Assembly: GCF_010093595.1 (NCBI RefSeq)
Contig: NW_022985478.1
Span: 1-64,000, forward strand
From: Mytilinidion resinicola
Lineage: Eukaryota > Ascomycota > Dothideomycetes > Mytilinidiales > Mytilinidiaceae
Length of the DNA: 64,000 nt
Reading direction: 5' to 3'
Made by a program: the position numbers and the translations under genes. Numbering within the stretch: the first letter of the stretch is position 1; each line of letters begins with the position of its first letter. The notes beneath the pieces are model-generated. The model ran no database searches. It worked only from the letters and a program-made list of their open reading frames with translations, and was not told the origin of the DNA. Below, in pieces: positions 11,393 through 22,957 of this stretch.

Positions 11393-13131
11393 ATGGCGCT
11401 GCACACGGCTCCCAACGAGATCCTATTGGAGATGTCGCAATGGCTGCAGAGTCCGACCTCAACAACCTCCTTCGGACTCACTCCAACATTCATGTGTTCT
11501 TGCAACCCGAGTTGCACAAGCGCGCAGTTCGGGATAGATAACGATGAGATTGACCATCGGCTGAGCGACGAGAACTGCGATTGCGAGCGATATCCCTCTC
11601 TGAGATGGGCAATATTTCGAGCGAGACCATTGTCTCATTCAATACCTACTATATCACAATGCCAACGGCAAGTCGGAGAATGGACATTGGCCAGCCATTG
11701 ATTGGTTCATGAAATCCATGGTACCATCTATTCAACCAAGCACTAGAACTCTTCCCATACTATTGCAATACGCACAACGACTAGGCAAAGACCGGAATTT
11801 AAAGAGCAGCCAAATGACAGACTTGCTAGGGAAGTGGTTGGACCATTTTGGTATGCACGTCGACCATGATCCGCGCGCTTGGATCGGAAATCGCATGTGG
11901 TATAATCTGCAGGAAGTGGGAAAACCTGAGATCAAAGCTGTACGTCTTTCAATTTCACACACTCTAAGAAATAAACTAGTGTGTATTAGGCTACGTTGCT
12001 GCTTCAGCTGGGAGCTAATCTAATGGGCTTGTCAAACTCCAGAATAGCGTGGCCATACGATGTTTGGATACGATCCGTTCCAGCTATGCCTACCCTCATT
12101 TGTTCAGAGCTCAATCGCCGAAGTTCCTTAAGCTTTTGATCAGACATGGGGTGAATCTTAGTTGGACTTCCGGCGCCGGGAATATTCTGTGCCACGCCGT
12201 GGATAATTATCACCTTCCTATGGTCAAGACCCTACTCGAGGCCGGGATGGATTCGAACGATGGAGGAGCGAGCGATTCTATCAGTCCATTTAATCGAATC
12301 CTCGTGCCATCCAACCGAGAAGATTCAGTCCAGCGACAAATGAGACAAGTGATTGCAGAGTTACTTCTACAACACGGCGCCAACCCCAACATACCTTATC
12401 CCGACAACGAGTATCCGATTTATAAAGCTGTCGTTTCTATGGACTACTTTTACTGTCGGATGCATTCGCAAGGCTTTAAACTTCTCACCTCTCTCTGCGA
12501 AAACTTGAACGTCCAAAGTAACCGAGGAAAAACTGCGCTTTATCATGTCATGGAAAACGACAAACCCTGGCACAACTATATTAAAGTCCTACCATACGCA
12601 TCGGTCTTAATAGAAGCGGGTGCGGACCCCATAATGCAAGATTCTTCGGGTAGAACTCCGTTCGAGTCGTTTGTTGCGAAGTCTACTTTCGGGATCGGCA
12701 ACTTTGCCCGTTACGCGAATAAGCGGCGCTATAGTGACATCTACTGCCAACTACACTTCTGCACTCACTATGCGCTTAAGCTCAACAGAGTTGACTTGCT
12801 CCCCGCTCAGGCTGTGTACAACTAAGTCTATGCTGAGCACGTCATAAAGAAGTTCCCCTCTAACATTAAATGCTTGACTTCGGAGCTAGACTCGCATATT
12901 CGGTCGCAAACCGTCAAAATGTTCCTTGATGTCAAGATCGCTATGGAATTGTTGTCCTGCAAATCAGGGCCAATAGCCTTGAAGTTCTCCGACTTTTGGG
13001 ACAGGTATCAAGACGAGATCCTCAACCCCAAATCCAGAGCTCAAGGCAAAGAGCACGACACAAAGCTAAAAGATAAATGGAAGGGGTGGGAGGAATGGCC
13101 AACATGGACGGCACAGGAGCGGCAGGAATAG
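11393..13131 (+). pseudogene. F-box/ankyrin-repeat protein, copy 3 (frameshifted)
   Basis: The ATG at 11393 starts MALHTAPNEILLEM, almost identical to copy 2. A one-base loss near 11452 shifts the frame (SDLNNLLRTH continues in another frame). Further shifts lie near 11640 and near 12040-12055, and an in-frame TAA at 12823-12825 replaces the Gln of the YEQ motif. That stop is a C-to-T change at a CpA site, which is compatible with RIP but proves nothing alone. The conserved intron begins at 11939-11941 and ends near 11989. The ankyrin core (for example GADPIMQDSSGRTPF) reads cleanly from about 12055 to 12822, and the C-terminal FWDRYQDEIL follows. With at least four lesions it is unlikely to make a full protein. 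Confidence 0.8.
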
Positions 13132-13570
13132 CAGGAGCGAAAGCTGGGTGAGGAATTCATGTCTTAATCTGCTCAATCGGCGAACACGACCCCGTGGACG
13201 CTGACGTCGGATGCATGCTCCGTCGCAACACCTACATTACGCCTATCAAGGATCCTCTCTAGAAGCTTGGGTGCGCTTTGAAATAGAGTAAGTAGTCTCC
13301 TATTTCGACGAATCTGATCACATACCTAGGAACAGTATTCGGAGAACAACGCGAGCTTGTTAATTTGAGCTATGAGTTGGTCAGTCGGTCTTTCGATACC
13401 TCATACCAAAAAGGAGTATTCTGTGAGATGTTGTCTAGTCCGGATAATTCCCTCAAACGTGGAGTCTTTATCTTGACTCCGTACTTCACAGCCGAACAAC
13501 AATAGACACATTCGAACCCAAAGATTCTATGGTGCAACATTTCTTCGTGAGTATAGAACCATTCAAATCC

Positions 13571-15196
13571 TCACGTTAACCCCTCTCCCTCACCCTTCCC
13601 TTTCCCCTTCCAAGGAAACCCCCTCTCAAATATTCTCGAACAACTCCTCGAAAAAGAAAAACCCCGCCGCTCTCGTAGCTCCATATCCGGCACCAACCCC
13701 CGATACTCTCTCCCATCAAACCTGATCGGTATCACACTCCCGGGGAACGGCGACGTGCCCGCCAGCCTCATCCCACCCTGCCCCCCAATATCCCCCTTAT
13801 CACCCCAATAAATCCTCCCATCCGCTCCCTCCCCCCACTCATCCACCAGCTGCCCCAACCCCCTCAAATCCCCATACAACGCCGGCTGCGGCCCCCTCGG
13901 CCTCTTATACGCCAAAAACGTCCCAAACAAAGCCAACACCGCCGCCATGGCCGCGAGCCCCACAAACGGGTGCAGCGAATACTCCACAAAATGGCCGATA
14001 TCAATCGACACCGTCAGCCCGAACACCCAATGGCTCAGCGGCTTCATCGCCAGCAGCAGCAGCGCCTCCCACGACTTCGCAACTCCGGCCAGCGAGCTGC
14101 CGCCGACAACCGCGCCTTTCTCAGAGCCTGCGCGCCGCCACGCCGCCTCGTCGCGCGAGAGGTTGACGAGCTGCTCGGCCGAGTGCAGTGCGAGCGCGTA
14201 CACGATCTGCACGCCGGCGAGGAAGAGGATGTTGACGGCCGTGACGGCGAGATTGGCGCCGAAGCTGTCGGCGTGGTTGATTAGCTGTATGGGCGCGGTG
14301 TCGCCGTTGATGCTGTCGGGGTAGTCCTGGTCGTGCTTGTACCATATTATGGAGCCGCCGGCGCACCCGATCGCGACAAACCAGAGGAAGATGACAGTAG
14401 CGGTGACGCTGCGGCTGGTGGTGCGGGCGGAGGGCTGGCGGCGCTTGGGAAGGCTGGCAGAGAGGTCGTAGGTTGCGGGGCTGTGGGGCGTGGTGTGGCG
14501 GAGGGCGAGGGCGGCATTGAGGAGGTCAGAGCTCCAGGATATGATTTGGGTGCGGTGGGTGGGGTGGAGGGACCAGGTTGAGAGGAGGGAGAGGAGGAAG
14601 ATGGATATGCCGAGGAGGAGGACGGCGAGGCTGTTGACGCCGATGCTGTTGGTGCGGTATCCGTATTTCGCGAGCACTTGCGACGCGCAGCTCTGAGCGG
14701 TCACTAGTAGGATGGCCCAGACCGCGTTCATGTACCACGAGTTGGGAGTTGAGTTGCGGGAGCTGGTGAACAGGCGGATGTTGGAGTTGCGGCGTAGGCG
14801 ACCCTCGTGATATAGAGTCCACCGGAGCGACGTGGCGTGGATGTATCCAAGGCACTCTGTGATTACTGTCACGGAGGCATTGAAGATGAATGCGAGGGTT
14901 TCGCGGACGGCATTAGAGATGTTTCCAGTACGGAGTATTGGGTCGCTCCCCGGGAAGCCGTCGTGTAATTGCTGGTTGGTGGAAACATGAAGTAGCAACG
15001 TTCCGCCGATGATGAGACCTAGAGAGAGGAGATACGAGAAGACGAGCCCTATAAAGCAGAGTCGTTGCGTGCTCAGTGCAGTGTCAAATCGCGGAAGTTT
15101 TCTGGCGCTGTCTGGTAGCAGAGAGGATGACGAGGGGTCTTCCAGGGTTTCTGTCGAGCGCGTTGAGACTCGACTACCTAGTTCAATGGACCTCAT
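13571..15196 (-). CDS. Fungal multi-pass membrane protein, function unknown
   Basis: A single-exon frame of 541 residues starts at ATG 15196 (MRSIELGSRVS). About seven to eight hydrophobic helices can be seen, near residues 48-70, 100-118, 158-175, 185-210, 270-290, 318-340, 385-400 and 405-428. The N-terminal 40 residues are serine/threonine rich and the last 120 are hydrophilic with Gly-rich loops and a highly basic end. No catalytic motif is recognised. The coding strand is rich in pyrimidine third positions near the 3' end. It is intact, unlike its neighbours on both sides. Topology suggests a plasma-membrane or organelle protein; no transport class can be assigned. Confidence 0.7.
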   Translation of the reverse strand: MRSIELGSRVSTRSTETLEDPSSSSLLPDSARKLPRFDTALSTQRLCFIGLVFSYLLSLGLIIGGTLLLHVSTNQQLHDGFPGSDPILRTGNISNAVRETLAFIFNASVTVITECLGYIHATSLRWTLYHEGRLRRNSNIRLFTSSRNSTPNSWYMNAVWAILLVTAQSCASQVLAKYGYRTNSIGVNSLAVLLLGISIFLLSLLSTWSLHPTHRTQIISWSSDLLNAALALRHTTPHSPATYDLSASLPKRRQPSARTTSRSVTATVIFLWFVAIGCAGGSIIWYKHDQDYPDSINGDTAPIQLINHADSFGANLAVTAVNILFLAGVQIVYALALHSAEQLVNLSRDEAAWRRAGSEKGAVVGGSSLAGVAKSWEALLLLAMKPLSHWVFGLTVSIDIGHFVEYSLHPFVGLAAMAAVLALFGTFLAYKRPRGPQPALYGDLRGLGQLVDEWGEGADGRIYWGDKGDIGGQGGMRLAGTSPFPGSVIPIRFDGREYRGLVPDMELRERRGFSFSRSCSRIFERGFPWKGKGKGEGEGLT

Positions 15197-15475
15197 ATTG
15201 GCGAGCGCCAGATTGAAGGAGGAGCGACGGGAGAAGTCGAGAAGCTAGAGTTGAGGGGGACGAGTCTGCCATATCTGTATTGCACATGACGCCACAGCCT
15301 CTCTTCACTCCTGGTGGTGATTCTCTAATATTAAGCGCCAAACTTGGCGTCTAAGGTAGCAACAGGAATGGAGACCCACTAGCCAATCAATTTCCAAGCC
15401 GATTAACTATTAGACCAGAAAAGAAGCAGACTGGGATCGACTCACCTTAGCGCTAGACCACCAGGCGTGAAGAGT

Positions 15476-15729
15476 CGACCCCCATTAACTCAAACGCGTA
15501 GAGGAGCGGGCCGCAGCCGAGTGGCTATGTATGTATGGTGGTGGCCCATAAATGAAGTCGCAGGCGCTGACCTGATACGCTGAAAGTTTCTGCCTGAGCC
15601 CCCCTGGGCAGGCTAGTCGATCCCCTAAACTCAAAAGGGTAGAGGAACGGGCCGCAGCCTCGAAGTCGGGCGGCTAGGGGGCGGGTGGCCCACAAATGAA
15701 GTCGTTGGCGCTAACCTGACAGAATACGC
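15476..15729. repeat. Imperfect direct repeat, two units of about 105-112 bp
   Basis: Unit A (15476-15580) and unit B (15618-15729) share blocks such as tagaggaRcgggccgcagcc and ggcccaYaaatgaagtcg followed by ggcgctRacctga. The period is about 142 bp. The units lie upstream of the 13.6-15.2 kb membrane gene and are not coding. They may be a decayed tandem duplication or a small element remnant. No gene is seen in the rest of 15197-16200. Confidence 0.75.
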
Positions 15730-16200
15730 TTATTTTTAGCAGTGTGGCAGTCTCCACGGGTACAGCAAGGCGTCGTCTTGGCTAAGAATAGGATACCCTT
15801 TGTGGGTCAAGAGTACGTTGACAAGACTCAAAGGGCTAGTTTCGTGTGTCTCTAAACGAGTGAGAGACGTAAGTTGTCGAAATGCGGTCTTGCTGTTGGT
15901 TCCTGGCGAACTAGCATGGTCCAGACGTCACGTGAGCTTGACAGGTCGCGACTCCAGGGTCATGTCATTCAATGGCTTAGTGGCCGACTTCAGAAGACCG
16001 CGGTAGAGGAATCTTTCTATGCGGAAAGTAGTGTCGGGGGTGCTCCAAATTGCGGTTCGGCAGTTCACACGTAATGTGCCTGACGTGGCTATCATCTAGC
16101 TACTACATCCGCGCTCCCTACCGTCTGGACATTGTTAGAGGCATCCCGAACTATTGCAATGCCTGGAGCGGATTTCTAAGGTTTACCCTATCCAACAAGA

Positions 16201-19200
16201 CTATGCCGCGCCGAGCCTGAAAAGCCACGCCCCTAATAGCACGGACGGCAGCGCAACGATCAGCGATCCAAGACCCGACTCGTCTTGGGCATCATCTTTG
16301 AGCGAAGACCAGAGTATAGTCGTAAGGATACTGGCGAAGATTGTGAACATGATGATCCAGAAGACAAGCTCCCGGTTTGTCCCTTCAATAATATGGATGC
16401 CCCATCCGTAGCTTGGCATACCAGCGTTGACGATGGGGCTGTGCAGCCGTTTCGGGAGGCGAGGTGCCCAGATACTACGGATCGGATTTAGATCCCCATC
16501 ACCGTGTTGGAGATAGTGAATGAAGACTTCAGGCGGCATAGGCGGAAGCGGGACGATCGGACGGGGCATGAACTCGTAGTCCGAGAGGCTCTCTGGTGGG
16601 ACGCATCGAGGTCGATCACAGATCGAGACGTACCCTTTGAGGAGGTTCCAGAGAGAGAACTAGTATCAGCAGTTAGAACCATATATCGAAACATTACGTT
16701 GAGGAGCTTTGTTTCTTGAAGGGATCTTACATGAACGAATTCCACGCCTACAGGTCTCAAAAGAAACGCAAAGCGAATCCGGAAGCCACGAAGCTTTTGG
16801 TACGATGCCTTCATCATATCAAACAGAATGGCATCGGATGTGCTCTTTGGTACAGCTATCTCGGGCAATGTCACGTAAATGCCGCCAGTGTTGACGCAGA
16901 TTGCAAGATATCTCGGCAAGGCAGCTTCAGCTTCTTCCGCGAGTGAATTCCCAGATTCCTGTATTTGGCAAGTTGATGGGTAATTCGCAGGAAGCTGGCC
17001 ATTTGGAGTCCCACCGGATGCCGCGTTTGTAGATGTTGTTGGAGTATTTGACGTGCCGGCTGCGTTGCTAGGGTCGGACTTGAGAGATGTGCTATTTTGT
17101 TGTTCAGGGCCACAATTTTAGAGAGCGGTTTCTAAGCTCTTGACAGCATTTGAATCCGAGTTAAAGTCACCGTGAAGTTGATGGCCGCAGTCCTGACACT
17201 TAAGCTTCAATAACGTTCACGGAGTTTTCAGGTTTGACTTACGCAAGTCCACTCGATTCTCCTCATTCCCGCAGCCACTCGCGGTCTTCTTATCTTACTC
17301 CAACCTTTCATGATCGTTTGCCAGTAGCTAATGGGCACTGTAAAAGCTTGCTGCGACCCTGATCGTACACGCAACGTATCAACAGGATGTCTCTTAGATG
17401 GCGGTTCAGTTGATGTGATGCCGGAGGGTTTGCTTTCATGGTGGGCGTTATGAGAATGATTGATTGAAGGCGGCTCTTCATTCATTACTATACGCTGCTG
17501 CCATACCACCTTTCGAATATCTGTCTGCAGCTCAAATAATCTTGCCATATGGCCGCTGGCTGGCGTCTTTGATACAGACTTCGTCGTTCGATTCACGAAA
17601 TCCGGATGCTGGTAGCGCTCTTGTAGAATTCTGATGGACTCCTTCTCCACTTCCTGCTCTATAGCTTTGATCAGTTGGAAAATGAGATCCATTTCGAGAT
17701 TTGTTTGATTGCTACAACTGCGTAATGCCAAGATATGCGCGATGAGGCTTTCACTGATTTCATCCGAAAGTGGAGATCGACGACCTATAATTTGTCAGCT
17801 CCAGACTCGGATCGGGCGCAGAGAAAGTCGAAATAAACACAAATTGGCAAATTAGGGCTCTGCAACGATAATGGAGATAATTCTGCATCGGGCATGAGCT
17901 AATGAAGGCGTCGGCGGTCTTTAGGGCCTCGTATAGTACCCCTGTCGTAAGAAAACCATGGCACCGATGTCCCTGTTGCGTACAGTGGACGCACTTTCGT
18001 GAAATTAGAATATGATAGAATTTCGGACGCACAGATGCGAGTAGCTTCGGCATAGAACAAGGGTCATTCTCACATCTATGGCGCTTTGAGACGCAGGGAA
18101 GCTCAAATCCATCAGTTCCTCGGTTGCTAGCTGTATCGGAATTACGGAGTCCCTCAGCTTTTCGAATTGATCGCTGTATATCAAAACTTGTTTGAGAGGC
18201 TGAATGTCGAGGTTCAGTTGGACTGATTGGTGAGTGTCATCATTAGAATTACTAGACTCAGACGAATACCCGTCCGAGGCCTGCTTCCTGGAAGGTTAGC
18301 TAGGATCCTCCATGTCCTCGATTGGCACTGCTTGCTCGAGGAAGTGCTCGGATTTCTGAACACCGCTCAACATAGGTAGTTCATCTATGGTGCTGAAATT
18401 CGTATACTCCGGGTGTATGAACGTGTATAGAATACGATTAGCTATCAGGCGACTCTGGTTTCTGATGTACTTCGCAGCTCCAGTCTGGATCTCGTTTGAT
18501 GCTGATTTGAGAAGATTGAGGGCATATCGCCTTAGTAGACGGCGTATATTTCGCTCAAATCGATCTCTGCTCATTAAATCAAACCCGCTGGAGAGCAGTG
18601 ACTTCATACCGGCGTCTTCCAAGACCACGCTTACGAATTGGTCAGTAAGTGCCGGGAGGTGAAGTCCGAAAGAAGTAGCGGATGACAATGCAGACGAGGA
18701 GAAACCTTGACTTCCACGGTAAGACGAGACGGAATCGTTGTCTCGAAAGTTCGAATCGTAAACCCACAGCTCCTTCGAATCTGCTTCATAGTGATTGTTC
18801 TCTGTTAGTCTCTCTGCTTGAATTTCTACAGCGGTTTTTGTAGCTTTATTGGCTGTATCTTTGGTTCCAGCTTCTGCCTGAGCTTTCCGATTTGTGACTT
18901 CGTCATTCTCAATAACATGCCGCTGGTTTGAGTGGTGGACGCAAGTTGTGGCATGTTCTGAGCTGCCTTTATCCCGGATGGCTTGATAGCTGGCGAGACA
19001 ATTCCAACAAAACTCATGCCTGCACTTTGAGCCTAAATTTGAAGATACCGTCCTGCGTCAGCATTCTGCTTGACCTTATGTATACACAGGGAGGCATGAT
19101 GGGCTTACAAGTTATATGATCGTCGCCTTCAAGCTTTTCAATACTCCAGCGGCAATTTTCCCGGGGCATTTCTTTGCAGCTTGAGCAATCGCGGCAGCCC

Positions 19201-20389
19201 GCTCATGTGGTGGTGCATTTTGGGACGTCCTATTCCCCATCCTAGTTCTGAGATCAAATTCTTTACAAGTCTCCCCTTCGTGTACGCCTTCCCCAAGGAA
19301 ATTGCAGGATTCAAAGCCACAAGCTATGCACCAAAATATATGACTAGAGTGGTCGGGTTCAAATATTTGGCCCGAGTCGCAATTAGGATTGCGACACCAT
19401 CGGAAGTTAGGATCGTCGGTCAGCGCATCACGGACTGAGAGGGCATCGAATCGTGCAAAGCTTTCCGGTGAGGCATATTGCTGCATCTCCGCGTGATTCG
19501 GAAGCTCTTTGCAACCCATTTCAGGACATTTTATTTCCTTCTGGCTTTTTAAATTCAATTCTGACTCAAGCCAGCCATGGTAGCAATCGCTACACACTTG
19601 TGGGAGATGATTACGATTTGTAAGAGACGGAAGCTCACTTATAAGATGAGTTTCTCCACAAACTGCACAGCCCCTAGTGTGTGAGGCCGCATCCATTCTA
19701 CGTGTCCGGTGGTTTTCCTCATCGGCTAGCTGCATCGCCAATGCCCTGTCCGGGTCATCTTCTGCTTGGGGTCGCGAGCGCGCATTCGCATATTCCTCTT
19801 CTGACATGATGCGACCTAAAGATTCGTCAAGATCCACAATACGGGGAGCAGACTTTGTTTTGCTCCTTGGAATTCCATCGAGGCATCCTCGTGTTGAATG
19901 GCTCGAGGTCTCATCCGCTAGTCCACTGGGAGTATCAACATGATCACGGAAAACCGTGTAGCTAGCCGACAAAGAATGTAGTTCTCGAAGTACACGGTAA
20001 TGCTGGGTTCCGATATTAGGCAGGTCGGGGTTTCGGTGAGTCTCCGTTGGAATTTCAGGGAAGACTTTGCCATCGCGTGCTGGACTTCGAAAAGACTGAC
20101 TGATAGAGGAGGCTTCTTCGCTAGAGGAAATATCTTCCTGAAAAGAATTCTTCGTCGCTCTGGCGAGATCCAAAGACTTCTTGGGATGTAAAGGTCGAGG
20201 CGATTTGCTACATTTAGCTTGTACGGATGGTAACCGCAATTCTCCGGTAGAAGACTGGCCGGCTGTGACACCGTCTGTGACAATTTTGCCCTTGATAGAT
20301 CGGGAGGTCGAGGAGGCACCAGGCTGATGCGGGATCTCGACATTCGACCCACTCTTTCGAGCGAAAGGGACGTGAACAGAACGGGACAT
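16201..20389 (-). pseudogene. RBR-type E3 ubiquitin ligase fused to a conserved fungal membrane domain (decayed)
   Basis: The frame starts at ATG 20389. RING1 (CAVCGETH...CSDC...CPEMGC, residues about 238-290), an IBR (FRWCRNPNCDSG...CKEF) and RING2 follow. RING2 is broken by a one-base loss near 19158 and resumes as LEGDDHITC, with CSKCRHEFCWNC after an intron at 19033-19108. The catalytic Cys expected after LEG is Asp. The frame then runs on without a stop into SATSFGLHLPALT and RRLLRRYALNL, a widespread fungal domain. In-frame stops interrupt it at 18296-18298 and 17118-17120. Later exons (with introns near 17190-17230 and at 16660-16730) encode RIEWTC, YVTLPEI and PPMPPEVFIHYLQHGD, ending in two membrane helices. 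RBR ligases pass ubiquitin through the RING2 Cys, so this copy should be inactive. Whether the two halves were one gene in the ancestor is inferred from the open joint. Confidence 0.75.
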
Positions 20390-21113
20390 TTTGAAGGATG
20401 CTAAATGTATGCAAAGAAGCTAACCTGGGCTCAGTAGAGGGCACTCATCGAGGGATACATGCGAGCAGTGTCGGCATTGTTACGCAGAAGGCAGAATAAG
20501 TTCACACGGTAGAAGTGCCGTGGCGCAGTCAAATCTGAGAGGCTACATATCTTAGCTACATACCTAGCCTCCAGAATCGACCATGGGGCTCCTGGGGGTC
20601 AGGCTGAGAATCAAATCAGCCGTAAGGCAGTCGAGAAGGCGGGATTCGAAAAGAGTATCCACTGGAAAGCTCGGGAATTACTGACCACCCCAACTTCGGG
20701 GATCGCAAGGCAGAAACGTTGGGGGCAGAAAGAAACATCGCAGGTTTCCATCTCGTCCTGGCGGTACGCCTTGTTTCCTAGAGAGGCACGCCGCTAATTC
20801 GCTAGTATATTGGGAATGTAAAGTTGTTCGAGGTAACTCGTAGTCCTTCTCTTTAGGCTTAGCGAATTCTTCTACTCTTACGTAATTAGTTCTAGCGAAT
20901 GGGAAGGACGAGGGTAGCCCCTCCCGATCTCTCCCCGTCCTCTCCCCGATCTCTCCCCGACCAGGAGTGCGTTGGCTCCGAACCGTGTTTGCAAGACGTG
21001 CCTTCGGCAGTGAGCCGGCTTTGGAGTTAGGAATAGAGCATGAGAGGCGAAGGGCGGGCCTTTCTCACACACCACATCGTGAAAGTCGTCCTGCATTCGT
21101 TTCATCGTCAATT
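20390..21113. promoter_or_regulatory. Divergent intergenic region with pyrimidine-rich tract
   Basis: Lies between the RBR pseudogene (minus) and the fumarylpyruvate-hydrolase-like gene (plus). A CT-rich stretch at about 20920-20962 contains three gatctctcccc/gtcctctcccc words, a composition common in fungal core promoters. No gene was recognised. Confidence 0.4.
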
Positions 21114-22230
21114 ATGAAGGTTGTGTGGGAAAGGTTCATTCGCTTCGTCGCCACGGACGGCCGCGTTCTGCGTGGAGACCCGATTTTGCCGTCGCCAGAC
21201 TTCGACCTGGGCAACACCACTGAAGAAACCAAACTCCAAGCAAAAGTCATCACCGGCTCGGATCCCTATGACACGACTGGGCGTACAAGGGTGACAGACG
21301 AAGTTGTCACCGTGAAGCAGCTATTAGGCCCGCTTGCGCAGGATGATGTGGACATCCTGCGTTGTATAGGATTGAATTACGCGAAGCACAGTATGTCGTG
21401 CACTAGAATTTCATCAGAGATCGTGTACCGAAATACAACCATCATCTCGGAAGTTTCTCGCTACGTGATTCAATGCTAATGGGGGCCTCGCAATCTTTAG
21501 TCAAGGAAGCCGGCCGAAGCCCGCCCCCTTTCCCGTTCATATTCTTCAAGCCCACGACATGCATTTTGGACCATGGTGCCAACGTGGTTGTGCCAAAGAT
21601 TGCCCAAGATGATCAAGCGGATTACGAAGGTGAACTAGTACGTAGTAGAGTTCTTCTAGGGCAGGTTATGCTCCCGCTGACCTATTTACACTTTAGACAA
21701 TAGTCATTGGCAAAGATGCCAAAAACGTCTCAAAAGAAGACGCGCTAGATTACGTTGCCGCCTACACCTGTGGCAACGACATTTCTTCGCGTAAGCTGCA
21801 ACGTGATCCTGCGTTTGCAGGACGTATCCCTCAATGGGGATTCTCGAAAGGCTTCGACACATTTGCGCCCATTGGCCCATGTCTGGTCAATGCCGAGCTC
21901 ATCGGCGACCCGAGCAAATTGTTGCTGAAGACGATTGTCAATGGGGATACAAGACAAGAAGAGTATGTGGCTGATCTGCTCTTTGATTGTGCCTACCTCA
22001 TATCGTACCTGAGTTCGGGTACCACCTTGAAGAAAGGAAGCATCATCATGACAGGAACCCCGGGAGGTGAGCTTTTCCGAACTTTTTGAGAGCAGTAATC
22101 CAGCTAAAACTATACATCAGGGGTTGGTGCCGGATTGAATCCGCCACAATATCTGGTTCCAGGAACAAAGATGGAGGTGGTCATTGACAAAATCGGCACA
22201 CTTCGCAACGGCGTTGAATTTGCATCATGA
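21114..22230 (+). CDS. Fumarylacetoacetate hydrolase family protein, probable fumarylpyruvate hydrolase
   Basis: Four exons (21114-21390, 21501-21637, 21697-22066, 22121-22230) give 297 residues with all junctions in frame. FAH-family marks are visible: LRCIGLNYAKH, FFKPTTCI, the metal-binding DYEGEL, CGNDISSRKLQRD, FDTFAPIGP and MTGTPGGVGAG. Family enzymes cleave C-C bonds of acylpyruvates with a divalent metal. The gene converges on a gentisate dioxygenase-like gene and lies near a flavin hydroxylase gene, so the best reading is the last step of gentisate breakdown, fumarylpyruvate to fumarate plus pyruvate. A different acylpyruvase substrate is possible. The length is usual for the short cytosolic FAH type. 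Confidence 0.85.
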
Positions 22231-22957
22231 GATTCTATATATACAGGGTTGCTTCTCACATCACTGCGTGAATAAAATAGATAGCTAGATACGACTGGAA
22301 TCGATTGAGGCTATTAGGATGTGCTTCGTATTTTGATACAGTCTTTGTGCCCTCAGTGCCCTCATTGCAACTAAGATTGCAAATAATGTAAAGCCGCACG
22401 ACCTGACTCGGGTTGTAACAGCTACAACCTAGGATCAACAACTCATACGGTTCACGGTCACCTACGTACAGACTTGGAGTTGCTGGCATAGTAGCTGCCT
22501 ACATGCCTAGCCAGTTACAACTTCTACAGAGAGGGGTTGGGGTACGGTGGCCTACCCTGCCTAATGCTGCCTACTGCTGCCTCCAATTAGTGCTTCTGCC
22601 TATGCATACAGTCACTTCCTACGTAGTATATAGTTTGGCCTTCGGGCCCCCGAAATAAGACAGAGTTCACATCAATTTTCAACCTGAGTACCTGCGTTGC
22701 CTATAATCCGCCCTAAACCAAGTTCAAATTCATTAATACCAAGGTGGGCATATCCAAAAAGCTTAGCAGGGCTATTTCCAACAATTATTGTTACAGAAGA
22801 CCATATTCAGGAGTTATCAGAACTAGGGCACTTGTTAAGAAAGTTGGCTTCGTATCAGGAGTTATATTTCGTCTTCCGGACATCATAGTCCAATCATGCT
22901 ATGAGCGTTACCTTTGAGTCGAAAATCCCGAAGTATATACATAAAATGTAGCATAAC
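22231..22957. other. Intergenic region between convergent genes
   Basis: Contains the 3' ends of the FAH-type and dioxygenase genes. A 63-codon frame at 22697-22885 (LAGLFPTIIVTEDH) has no recognised relatives and no clear gene context. Repeated gctgcctac words occur around 22490-22580. Confidence 0.4.

Noticed and set aside
22697..22888. A small 63-codon gene between the convergent FAH-type and dioxygenase genes
   Set aside because: No family, no signal peptide and no promoter context; it is noted only in the intergenic entry.
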